The notes under the pieces: generated by a model
What the model was told of the DNA's origin: nothing
The model's input: only the letters and a program-made list of their open reading frames with translations
The model's database searches: none
Made by a program: the position numbers and the translations under genes
Shown: positions 23,421-34,626 of the stretch, piece by piece
Position numbering within the stretch: position 1 is the first letter of the stretch
Layout: the number at the start of each line of letters is the position of its first letter
From: Triticum aestivum
Taxonomy: Eukaryota; Streptophyta; Magnoliopsida; Poales; Poaceae
Assembly (NCBI RefSeq): GCF_018294505.1
Contig: NC_057809.1
Span: 422,242,233-422,306,232 of the forward strand
Length of the DNA: 64,000 bases
Direction: 5' to 3'

Positions 23421-24594
23421 GAATCTCGTCCTCGAGATTCGGAGAGGCTAGCAAGAAATAGGTTAGGGTTGGGGTCTCCTCAAATTCCATCAATCATCAC
23501 CGGGTCTGGGGTGCTACCACCCTTAGAAGCATGGTTACGGTTCTATCCAAACTCATATACTCCATCCTTATTCTTGACAGTGTTGGTCTTCTCAGATCCT
23601 CGAGAAAATTCCTTCTCTGAGCTCTTCCGGTAGTGGCATAACCTTTTTCCTCAATTCTTCTGTCCTTTCCTCTTGGTAAGGTTATTCCGAGATGGGGTCT
23701 TCTTAGCTGACGGGTCTAGCGCCAAAACTAAACAACTATCGATATCTCATGGTGGTCAACAATTTGTGGTTTCTCCTGCAGGAAATGGGTCTGGTTGATC
23801 CTCACCGTATAACCTACGGTTGGCAACAGCTTCCGTGTACAAGGGGAATAATTGCTATACCATTCTAGGGTTTAAACAAGGTTTAATATCGTCATCTCTC
23901 TACTATAGGCAAGTCACTCAGATTTACCATCCCATATAGCAAGGCGAACAATAAGAGTAAGTCGGTATGGTGATCGATCCATCCCGCACCCAAATCATTA
24001 CCTTGTATATGGTTTAGCGAATCTCGCATTCTAACACTCGGTCATCCTCACAAGCATTGCAGAATTTCTCTTGTCGACGAACCAAGTTCGGATAAATCCA
24101 TTGATTCTGCAAGCCAAACAAACATCTATCGTTCCTTCACAACTCTCAGGTTTTGCGTAAACTCCTATATAATCGTCTGTCGACAAAGGTATATCTACTT
24201 CCAGGGTTTTTCCTTCAGCAAGAATGTGCTTGCTTCTTCGCAGGTCCTGGGCCTATGGGTTATGGCCCATCTTATTACTTGTAATCCTTGAACTCATCCT
24301 CGGGGCAGCTGGTCGTTATTCCAACATCCAACTTCCAGCTTCCAAGCATACTTAAAATCCATCCAATTGTACTATATTCCTTCCTTCTATTGGCACCAAA
24401 CTAGGACATGATTACTCGGACTCATCATGGAGTTTCCATTGATCCATATTTTCGACATCATACCTCCTTTATATCCAATAGTAATTCATCTCTTCATCCT
24501 CGTGGGATATCCCACATACCGAGATAAAAACTTATACTTATGAAGTCCATACTCTACTTCGTGGAACATCATTATCCTTTCCGCGGTCAAGCGT
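23421..24594 (-). other. G2 3' untranslated/decayed region
   Basis: No open frame of coding character was found. A chromodomain expected after integrase in this lineage could not be recognised. Confidence 0.5.
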
Positions 24595-24990
24595 CCTTAC
24601 AGGGGAACATTGGCCATCTCTGCATGGCACTTCTTCAACTGGGAAACGTGAAACACATCTTGAACTCCTGACAGTCCTTCGGGTAACTCAAACTTGTAGG
24701 CCACTTCTCTCATACGCTCCAAAACTCGGTATGGTCCTACAAATCTCGGGGCTAACTGTCACTTAACTCCAATTCGTTTAACTCCTCGCAGAGGGAACAC
24801 ATGAAGACATGCTCGGTCTTCAATTTCATAGACTACCTCCTTGAGTTTTTGACTCTACATAACTCTTCTGCCTGGAATGAGCTACCTTCAGTCTATCTCG
24901 AATCAACTTAACATTCTCGTCTGACTCCTTGATCACATTTGGTCCAAACAACTGACGGTCTCCAACTTCATCCCACATACTCTTGGGGCA
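24595..24990 (-). pseudogene. pol: G2 integrase C-terminus remnant
   Basis: On the minus strand fragments read WDEVGDRQLFGPNVIKESDE, LIRDRLKVAHSRQKSYVES and, after an in-frame [23 protein letters not shown] followed by [11 protein letters not shown]. This is the conserved stretch between integrase core and chromodomain in Tekay-type elements. The catalytic core is absent. A stop and a frame change break what remains. Confidence 0.7.
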
Positions 24991-25288
24991 TCACACATAT
25001 CGAGACAAAACTCGTATTTATTTTGTCCGAATCCATTACAGGGTACTACCACCCTTAAAATGTACAAATCTTCCATAGACCATATTTCTCTTATCCTCAA
25101 AATGGTCAAAATCCTTCTTCATAGAGTAACAAGTCATAAAATCCATATCAGTACCAACGATGCTACTTTATTCATTCTCAAATGTTTACAATCTCTCGCT
25201 TCTCCATTACATGTCTCAACTCAACACCTCAATATAAAAGAAAAATGTTCTCACTTCTACTACTCCATTTCTTTTGTTGCAAACTCAA
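24991..25288 (-). other. G2 deletion junction zone
   Basis: This short AT-rich tract holds the second polypurine-like word (about 25045-25060) between gag and the integrase remnant. The rest of pol must have been lost at or near here. Confidence 0.5.
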
Positions 25289-26830
25289 CTATCTAGCACA
25301 AGTTTCCTTCTCCTTGGGGCATTCTCTGGCAAAGTGCCCTGCTCCATTACAACTAAAACATATTACTTCTGACAAGTATTGAGGTTTCCTTTTTGGGCAA
25401 CTGTTGAGGTAGTGCCCTGACTCCTTGCACCTATAACATGTGATTTGACTCAGGTTCCTCCTGGGCTCCAATCTACTTCTCTTTCTGGACTTTTCCATTC
25501 CCATCAGAGCTTCTATTTCCAGTGGGTCATACTCTACTTCCTCTGTCGGGAATTCTACTAAATCCCCATTCAAACAATTCTGGGATATGTGTCCTTCTTC
25601 TCCACATGAATAGCATGACTCGGTCTAGGGTTTAATTGGCTCTTCTTTGGGTGTGTCCTATTTCTCCACAAATCTTGCATGCACAAGGTTTCTTCATATC
25701 CTTTCCATAAGGCTTCAAATTCTGGGACACAAGCCGAGATTTTGGCAGAGTCAACTTAAATTCTTTCCAAGTGGTTACTCCTTGCCATCCATTGATGGTT
25801 TGGTACATCCTCCACCAAGTAGCAGCACCTCTTTCAAAGCATTGAAGAGCATGCTGGGTCATATCATGTCCAACTATAGGGTTATTCTCCATGTGATCCT
25901 CCATGTTCTGAATCCATCGGTCTGCCTCCAACTGACTCATCGGTCCAGAAAATACAAGCTCATCTTCATTCATCCTCTATTGGGTCCATGGGTTTGGGGT
26001 AAGATAAGAGAGATAGAGGGGGATACACACAATACAAACAAAAGTTTTGAAAAGACAGATTTTATTTGTGGCCGTCGGGAAAACATCAAACAAATGACAG
26101 CTCACAAACGTCGCATCTAACGTAGGTATAAAACAGGGGTTTGGTCTGCTAAGGGTCAATAAATCGTCAACGTCTCCAAACTCTTCAAGCCTTGTTCACG
26201 CCTCCAATGGCTTCTTCTGATCATGCTTGTCTTTCTCAAGTTCTTTTGCCAGATCAATCTCTGTTGATGTGAAATCTCTCGTGACATCCTTTAATATTCC
26301 GGAGTTGCATTTCAAACTTCTGGTTTCAACATCCTTCACATGAACCATGGTCCTACTGTCCTTCAGTTCCTGACAAATCTCCGGTATCTTGAGGTTGTAG
26401 CTCCTCCAGCTTGGCTACTCTCATCTTCAGGATCCTGAGTTCCTCATGAAATACTTCCTTGTCTAATACGACTTCCTGGAGCTCCATTTTAAACTTCTTG
26501 ATGTACTACTCCAGATCTTGGTGATACACCAGCTAAGGTTAAAACTTCATCTTACTAATAGGTGCTCCATCAGCCTTCTTCCATCAAATCCATTCTGAAG
26601 AAATGCATCCTTAACTCAGCACGGTGACAATAGCATCAGCGGCGATGACATCACGGATAACCGTCTTTTTGCTCTTATCATTCCCATGAGCTATCATTCC
26701 ATAGTTGATATCTCCTGCCTTAGGGTTTTCTTTGACAAAACTTCGAGTTCTCATGCTCCTTGTTTCAGTCTTTCTCCGATACACCTTGATCTCGGGTATT
26801 GACCACTTCCATAGTCTGCCAAGTTCCATA
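25289..26830 (-). pseudogene. gag: G2 gag with CCHC knuckles
   Basis: Decayed pieces in several frames. 26829-26611 is an N-terminal part, then comes a Glu/Leu-rich coil region near 26500-26420. The capsid part at 25973-25632 (ADRWIQNMEDHMENN, FERGAATWWRMYQTINGW) ends in CKICGEIGHTQRR. The frame 25573-25289 has two knuckles, CYRCKESGHYLNSC and CFSCNGAGHFAREC, both with the C-x2-C-x4-H-x4-C spacing that binds RNA in Gag. Stops and frameshifts interrupt all parts. Confidence 0.75.
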
Positions 26831-27180
26831 AGGGTAGCCTTCCTAGGTCAGACAAATCTGGGGATTCTTCAGAGCCTTCAAATTCTCCTAGCCTTCAGAG
26901 TCTTCAAAAGTTGTAGTTTCCATTATCATAATGTATGGTAAAATCCTCTTCATTCCGAATGGTCTTACTTGTCTGATATCTTGTACTTCTTGGGGTGGTC
27001 TCATCAGTCGAATCTTCGTGTGGTCAAAAGGGGAAAGGGGTATGGTCTCACTAAAGGGAATTTTTGAATAAGCTCAGAAGGGAAGAGAGGTAAAAGGTCT
27101 TTTTGAAAGGGAAAGTTGTAGAGAAAAATCTTTGCTATGGGCTTGCCAGTTTCTAGGGTCACGTCCTACAGTCAACATGT
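26831..27180 (-). other. G2 leader between primer site and gag
   Basis: This is untranslated leader sequence. Nothing else is seen. Confidence 0.5.
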
Positions 27181-27192
27181 GCTCTGATACCA
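27181..27192 (-). other. G2 primer binding site
   Basis: TGGTATCAGAGC on the minus strand starts 3 nt after the 5' LTR. It is the standard plant retrotransposon site complementary to initiator tRNA-Met. Confidence 0.85.
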
Positions 27193-27195
27193 TCT

Positions 27196-30100
27196 TGTAG
27201 CGACCTGACCCGAATGGATCAAGTCTCTGTGCTTAAGTGTCATCCCTGGATCGGTATGCTGACACACACAGTACTCGAAGGATTTATAACAGAGGTAAAT
27301 CACATGTATAAAGTAACGTAAATACTATTACCTCAATCCATATAGCGGAAGCAACAAGGTTGTGGATTCCCATCAACACCAATGGCAAAGTTGAGTGTAG
27401 AAATCGTAACCCTAACGTATCACTTACTCGTCGTAAGAAACCTGCAACATGAGACGTTGCAGCCCGAAACGGGTCAGTACATTGAATGTACTGGCAAATT
27501 CACACCATAGAGAATGATGAATAAAGGCTATCACTACATGCATATTTGGCTGGTGGAAAAGCTCTATGGTTATAAGGTTTTTGCATAAAGCCAATTTTTC
27601 CCTACTTCAAAGGAATAAATTTGTTTAACTATCATGGTAGTTGTTAAACATCGAGAATGGTTGACAGCATTCCGATCCCAATTAAGTAATTAAAACCCAA
27701 CAACATTAATTAGAAGTAACATGATGAGATTCACATGATATTCAAGTACTAGATACTCAAGTTGTCCATAACCGGGGACACGGCTAATCATGATTAGTTT
27801 GTTACACTCTGCAGAGGTTTGCGCACTTTTCCCCACAAGACTCGATCGCCTCCGTTTTGGTTTCTCGCACTACAGGGTGTTTGAGAAGACGGATGACCGA
27901 GACATAGTCTTTCAGAAGCGCTAGCACCTTACGATTGGGTAGACCGTACCACCTACATCCCCTACATCTGCTAGTCTACCCGTAAGAGTTCGCATGACTT
28001 AATCAACTATGCCAGAGCCCATAATGGCTTGTGGCTGCACACGTAAGTTACTAGCATGAATGACCTTATGATCCCTTTGAGCCTGGGTGGCGGTCCCAAA
28101 AAAAACAGGCAAGTCCTGATAGACATCAGGTGCCTCAATCCACCCAGATGTGTGTTCAAGTTGCCACCTTAGATAAACCCTTAATTATCAATCTCACATC
28201 TGTCATGGATATCACTCACCCAATCCACGTCTACTAGCATAGCATGGCATAATAAGCAAACGTAGAAGTAACTCCCAAAGGTTTGATAATAATACAGGTA
28301 ATAGGTACTACCTCATCTACTTCCCATCCCACAATTTAATTAGATCCTAATCATGCAATGTGTGAGGATTGATCTAATGCAATAAAACTGGGTTGTAGAA
28401 AAAGGTATGATCAAAGTGTGAACTTGCCTGCAATGTTGATGAAGATGATTCACACTCAAAACTCTTGATAGCTCTACTCGTCACACTCCGGTCAATCTAT
28501 CGTAAGCAAGCAATAGCAACCACACATAAGCAATCACTCAAAAGATCAAAAAGATCGAAGAAGTCGATTCGGAAAACATCAAAACCAAGCAAATAGCTCT
28601 TGCAACATAAAACAATTTCTAACAGTACCAAAATTATATGAATTTGGCCTTATTAGAATGTTTAGGTCAAGAGCTTCGATTTGCAAAAAGAATCAACTCA
28701 AACGAAGCTACGAAACTCAAGTTATGATCAAATGAAGTTTGAATTCAAATCTGATATAATTCAAATTTTAAACTTTTCAAAAACATGTTTGAGTTGGATT
28801 ACTGGATAGAGGAGATCATAACGAAGACGTGGGCGTTGGTTTCGTTGGATTTGGACTAACGAGTAAAAAGTAGTGATAGATTGAAGTTCAGGGACTAAAC
28901 TGTAAAGAAAACTCCTCACATATAAGTCCCTGGCCGAAATTAAAATAGAAAAATAAAAAGACTAAATTGCAAACGTTCGTTACCGAATGCTAACGGATGG
29001 ATTCATTCGCTCCGAAGGGATAGACAGCGAACGTTCTCTGTATAGGACTAACCACAAAAAAATGATCTAAAAGAAAAAAACCGAAGAAAACCAGATCGGG
29101 TTTTTTTTTGTTATACCGGTTCGAGGAAAATAAATCGGAGGCGGCGGCGGTTAACTCCGGCGAGTGTCGCGGCGGCTCCGGCGAAGTGATGCGGCAGCGG
29201 CGGCAGCACTGCGAGGCGGCGGAGCTTGCAGCGGCGGCGGCGGCGGCGCGCGGCGAGGCAGTAGAGGCGGCAGCGAGGCGAGGCGGCGCGCGGCGAGGCA
29301 GCAGAGGGGCGCGGCACGGCCGGCTCCGGCGCCGATGGTTGGCAGCGGCGGCGGCGCGATGCGGCTCGAGGCGGCGGCGAGAAGCGGGGCGGCGAGGAGA
29401 GAGAGAGAGAGGCGGCGGGGCCGGCGCATTTATGGGGCGGGGCGGCTCCGTGGCGTGGGCGAGGGGCCGACCAGAGCCGTGTCGGCGCCGGACTCCGGTG
29501 GAGTCCCGGTCGGCCACGGCGGGGAAGGCGGCGCGGAGCTGGGCCTTGGCCTGGCCGGTTGGCTGGGCCGGCCCAGTCGGGGAAAGTTTTTTTTTACACA
29601 GACAAATGAAAAAATAAAACAAAAGCAAATAAAATATTATATAGGCATATTATATATCAAAATTTTCAGAAAAAGATTTTCTACCCGTTGAACATTTTTA
29701 AAACTTCAAATAAAATCCACACAAATTCAGATAAATCAAAGAGTGCTACTGGTCTATTAAAATCCAACTAAAATCATTTTAAAAATACCAAAATGATTTC
29801 AAATTAATTTTCGTCCAATTTTCTAATGTAGGGAATCATGTTACCCTATTTTCCATATATTTTATTTTTGGAGGAAAATAATTTGAATAAAACTCAAATA
29901 ACTCCAAATTGAAAATTAATTCCAAAAGGACTTGAAATTGATCCTTTGAAACTCCCAACTCATATTTCATAATTTGAAGAAGTCATTTTATCTTCTCTCA
30001 TGAAAATCATTGAGTTGCATAAAGTTTCTGAATTGGGAAAATATTTCCCAATGGTATTCAAATATTTTTCAAACACCCTTTTCATTTTTAAATGGAAGAA

Positions 30101-30316
30101 GTCATGTCATCTTCTCTCTAGGGTTTTGTGTTGAAAAGAATTTGAATTCATCGAGATCAGAAAGCAAATATGAAAGTTTGGGAAAGTCCTTTTATTCCCT
30201 CTCATTTAACTTTCAAAAGTTTCGAATTCACTCACTTTCAGTCAATCAGTCAAACAATCAATCAAATCTATCTATTTATTATAACATTCCAAAATTTAGA
30301 ATTTTGGGATGTTACA
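27196..30316 (-). repeat. G2 5' LTR (3121 bp)
   Basis: This is the partner of 20289-23401, collinear over its full length with small indels. The GC-rich promoter island recurs at about 29120-29580. Confidence 0.92.
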
Positions 30317-32803
30317 TTGGGTGCTGTTCTTACTTGAACAAGCATCCCACTTATGATTAACCTCTATTGCAAGCATCCGCAACTACAACAAAAGTATTAA
30401 GGTAAACATAACCATAGCATGAAACATATGGATCCAAATCAGCCCCTTACGAAGCAACGCATAAACTAGGGTTTAAGCTTCTGTCACTCTAGCACCCCAT
30501 CATCTACTTATTACTTCCCAATGCCTTCCTCTAGGCCCAAATAATGGTGAAGTGTTATGTAGTTGACGTTCACATAACACCACTAGAGGCTAGACAACAT
30601 ACATCTCATCAAAATATCGAACGAATACCAAATTCACATCACTACTGATAGCAAGACTTCTCCCGTGTCCTCAGGAACAAACATAACTACTCACAAAGCA
30701 TATTCATGTTCATAATCAGAGGGGTAATAATATGCATAAAGGATCTGAACATATGATCTTCCACCAAATAAACTAACTAGCATCAACTACAAGGAGTAAT
30801 CAACACTACTAGCAACCTACTAGCACCAATCCCGGACTTGGAGACAAGAATTGGATAAAAGAGATGAACTAGGGTTTTGAGATAAGATGGTGCTGGTGAA
30901 GAAGTTAATGGAGATTGCCCTCTCCCGATGAGAGGAGCGTTGGTGATGACGATGGTGATGATTTCCCCCTCCCGGAGGGAAGTATCCCCGGCAGAACAGC
31001 TCTGCCGGAGCCCTAGATTGGTTCCGCCAAGGTTCCGCCTCGTGGCAGCAGAGTCTCGTCCCAAAAGATTGCTTCTGGTTTTTTCTTGACAAAAGACTTC
31101 ATATAGGATAAGATGGTCATCGGAGAGCCACCAGGGGTCTCGTGGACAGGGTGTGGCCCCCCTGGCCTTCATCTTTGGCGAGGATTTTTTATTATTTATT
31201 TTAAGATATTCCGTAGAGTTTCAGGACTTTTGGAGTTGCGCAGAATAGGCCTCCAATATTTGCTCCTTTTCCAGCCTAGAATTCCAGCTGCCGGCATTCT
31301 CCCTCCTTATGTAAACCTTGTAAAATAAGAGAGAATAGCCATAAGTATTGTGACATAAAGTGAAATAACAGCCCATAATGCAATAAATATCGATATAAAA
31401 GCATGATGCAAAATGGACGTATCACGTACCCTCGTAGACCGAAAGCGGAAGCGTTTAGTAACGCGATTGATGTAGTCGAACGTCTTCACGATCCAACCGA
31501 TCCAAGTACCGAACGTACGGCACCTCTGTGTTCAGCACACGTTCAGCACGATGACGTCCCTCGAGCTCTTGATCTAGTTGAGGGCGAGGGAGAGTTTGGT
31601 CAGCATGATGGCGTGGTGACGGTGATGATGAAAGTATCAGCGCAGAGCTTCGCCTAAGCACTACGACGATATGACCGAGGTGTGTAACTGTGGAGGGGGC
31701 ACCGCACACGGATAAGAGAAGACTTGATGTGCCTTTGGGGTTCCCCCTCAAATGTATATAAAGGGGGGGAGGAGGAGGTGGCTGGCCTAGGAAGGCACGC
31801 CATAAGGGGGAGTCCTACTTGGACTCCTAGTCCAAGTAGGATTCAGCCCCCTCCTTCCTTCCACCGGAGAGGGAAAAGGGGAAGGGAGAGAGAGGGAGAA
31901 GGAAAAAGGGGGCCGGCCCCCTCCCCTAGTCCAATTCGGTTTGGGCAGGGGGGGCTCTCACGTAGCCTTTCTCCTCTCCTCCAATAAGGCCCAATAGGCC
32001 CAATACTTCTCCTGGGGGGTTCCGATAACCCTCCGATACTCCGGTAAAATATCTGAATCACTCGAAACCATTCCGATGTCCGAATATAACCTTCTAATAT
32101 ATGAATCTTTACCTCTCGACTATTTCGAGAGTCCTCATCATGTCCGTGATCTCATCCGGGACTCCGAACAAACTTGGTCATCAAATCACATAACTCATAA
32201 TACAAATCGTCATCGAACGTTAAGCGTGTGGACCCTACAGGTTCGAGAACTATGTAGACATGACTGATACACATATTCGGTTAATAACCAATAGCGGAAC
32301 CTGGATGCTCATATTGGTCCCTACATATTCTACGAAGATCTTTATCAGTCAAACCGCATAACAACATACGTCATTCCCTTTGTCATCGGTATGTTACTTA
32401 CCCGAGATTCGATCGTCGGTATCATCGTACCTAGTTCAATCTCGTTACCGGCAAGTCTCTTTACTTGTTCCGTAATGCATCATCCCGCAACTAACTCATT
32501 AGTAACATTGCTTGCAAGGCTTATACTGATGTGCATTACCGAGAGGGCCAGAGATACCTCTCCGATACTCAGAGTGAAAAATCCTAATCTCGATCTATGC
32601 AAACCCAACAAACACCTTCAGAGACACATGTAGAGCATCTTTATAATCACCCATTTACGTTGTGACGTTTGATAGCACACAAGGTGTTCCTCCGGTATTC
32701 GGGAGTTGCATAATCTCATAGTCAGAGGAATATGTATAAGTCATGAAGAAAGAAATAGCAATAAAACTTAATGATCATTATGCTAAGCTAACAGATGGGT
32801 CTT

Positions 32804-34381
32804 TGATATGTCTCCAACGTATCTATAATTTTTGATTGCTCCATGCTATATTATCTACTATTTTGGACCATATTGGGCTTTATTTTCCACTTTTATATTA
32901 TTTTTGGGACTAACCTATTAACCGGAGGCCCAACCCAGAATTGCTGTTGTTTTTGCCTATTTTAGTGTTTCGAAGAAACAGAATATCAAACGGAGTCCAA
33001 ACAGAATGAAACCTTCGAGAACATGATTTTCTCATCGAACGTGATCCAGGAGACTTGGACCCTTCTCCAAGGAACAAAAGAGGCGGTGACGAGGGTGGGG
33101 GCGCGCCCCCCTAGGGCGCGCCCCCTGCCTCGTGGGCCCCCTTTTGCTCCACCGACATACTCCTTCCTCCTATATATACCTACGTACCCCCAAACGATCA
33201 GATACGGAGCCAAAAACCTAATTCCACCACCGCAACTTTCTGTATCCACGAGATCCCATCTTGGGGCCTGTTCCAGAGCTCCGCCGGAGAGGGCCGTCAT
33301 CACGGAGGGCTTCTACATCATCATAGCCCCTCCGATGAAGTGTGAGTAGTTTACCTCAGACCTTCGGGTCCATAGTTAGTAGCTAGATGGCTTCTTCTCT
33401 CTTTTTGGATCTCAATACAATGTTCTCCCCCTCTCTCGTGGAGATCTATTCGATGTAATCTTATTTTTGCGGTGTGTTTGTTGAGATCGATGAATTGTGG
33501 GTTTATGATCAAGTCTATCTATGAATAATATTTGAATCTTCTCTGAATTCTTTTATGTATGATTGGTTATCTTTGCAAGTCTCTTCGAATTATCAGTTTG
33601 GTTTGGCCTACTAGATAGGTTTTTCTTGCCATGGGAGAAGTGCTTAGCTTTGGGTTGTATCTTGCAGTGTCCTTTCCCAGTGACAAAAGGGGCAGCAAGG
33701 CACGTATTGTATCGTTGCCATCGAGGATAACAAGATGGGGTTTTATTTCATATTGCATGAATTTATCTGTCTACATCATGTCATCTTGCTTAAGGCGTTA
33801 CTCTGTTTTTAACTTAATACTCTAGATGCATGTTGGATAGCGGTCGATGAGTGGAGTAATAGTAGTAGATGTAGGCAGGAGTCGGTCTACTTGTCTCGGA
33901 CATGATGCCTATATACATGATCATACCTAGATATTCTCATAACTATGCTCAATTCTGTCAATTGCTCAACAGTAATTTGTTCATCCACCATAGAATACTT
34001 ATGCTCTTGAGAGAAGCCACTAGTGAAACCTATGACCCCCGGTCTATTCTCATCATATCAATCTCCATCACTTTAATCTTGCTTTGCTTTTTTACTTTGC
34101 CTTTTACTTTTAACTTTGCATCTCTATATCAAAAATACCAAAAAAATTATCTATCATCTCTATCAGATCTCACTCTCGTAAGTGACCGTGAAGGGATTGA
34201 CAACCCCTAATCGCATTGGTTGCATTGAGCTATTGTTTTTGTGTAGGTACGAGGGACTTGCACGTGGCCTCCTACTGGATTGATACCTTGGTTCTCAAAA
34301 ACTGAGGGAAATACTTACGCTACTTTGCTGCATCATCCTCTCCTCTTAGGGGAAATCCAACGCAGTGCTCAAGAGGTAGCA
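32804..34381 (+). repeat. G3 5' LTR (1578 bp)
   Basis: It begins TGATATGTCTCCAACG (the 3' copy has the more canonical TGATACG) and ends CAAGAGGTAGCA, 11 nt before the primer site. That is the same spacing as in G1. A GC-rich block precedes the TATA box. Confidence 0.9.
33171..33178 (+). promoter_or_regulatory. G3 LTR TATA box
   Basis: TATATATA follows CTCCTTCCTCC in the 5' LTR. The same box stands at 52963-52970 in the 3' LTR. Confidence 0.6.
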
Positions 34382-34392
34382 AGAAGAATTTC

Positions 34393-34410
34393 TAGCACCG
34401 TTGCCGGGGA
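34393..34410 (+). other. G3 primer binding site
   Basis: TAGCACCGTTGCCGGGGA differs from the G1 site at two positions near its 5' end, which would weaken pairing with the tRNA 3' end. Confidence 0.75.
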
Positions 34411-34626
34411 GTCTACGCAAAAAGTCAACATACCAAGTACCCATCACAATCCCTATCTCTCGCATTACATTAGTTGCCATTTGCCTCTCTTTTTCCTCTC
34501 CCCCACTTCACCCTTGCCGTTTTATTCGCCCTCTCTTTCCCAAACTCCTTCTCCTTCTCTTTCTCCGTTTGCCTTTTTCTCGCTTGCCTTTTGTTTGCTT
34601 GTGTGTTGGATTGCTTGTTTGTCGCG

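Larger units (their letters stand above)
20289..30316 (-). mobile_element. G2: Tekay-like chromovirus, internally deleted
   Basis: TSD TTGGG borders a 10,028-bp element whose LTRs start TGTAACATCCC and end GGTCGCTACA on the minus strand. The initiator-Met type primer site, CCHC gag and the chromovirus-style integrase C-terminus support the class. The internal domain is only 3.8 kb: gag is followed almost directly by the end of integrase, so protease, RT, RNase H and the integrase core are missing. It is non-autonomous. Hand comparison of the first 1.15 kb of the two LTRs finds about 16 substitutions, so it inserted fairly recently and later than its host G1. Confidence 0.92.
11311..31424 (-). 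mobile_element. G1: gypsy LTR retrotransposon with complete borders
   Basis: TSD CGTAC occurs at 11306-11310 and 31425-31429. The element reads on the minus strand: 5' LTR (31424-19920, interrupted by G2), primer binding site, gag, protease, RT, RNase H, integrase, an extra ORF, polypurine tract and 3' LTR (12825-11311). Without G2 and its duplicated TSD it is about 10.1 kb. Protease, RT and integrase residues place it in the non-chromovirus Athila/Tat side of plant gypsy elements; Fatima or Sabrina are the family names I would test first. It is dead: pol has a nonsense codon, several frameshifts and lacks the RT active site. Confidence 0.93.
19920..31424 (-). repeat. G1 5' LTR, split by G2
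   Basis: The LTR pieces are 19920-20288 and 30322-31424, with the TSD TTGGG (20284-20288 and 30317-30321) around G2. Joined, they match the left LTR collinearly except for the roughly 45-bp loss near 31135. Confidence 0.92.
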
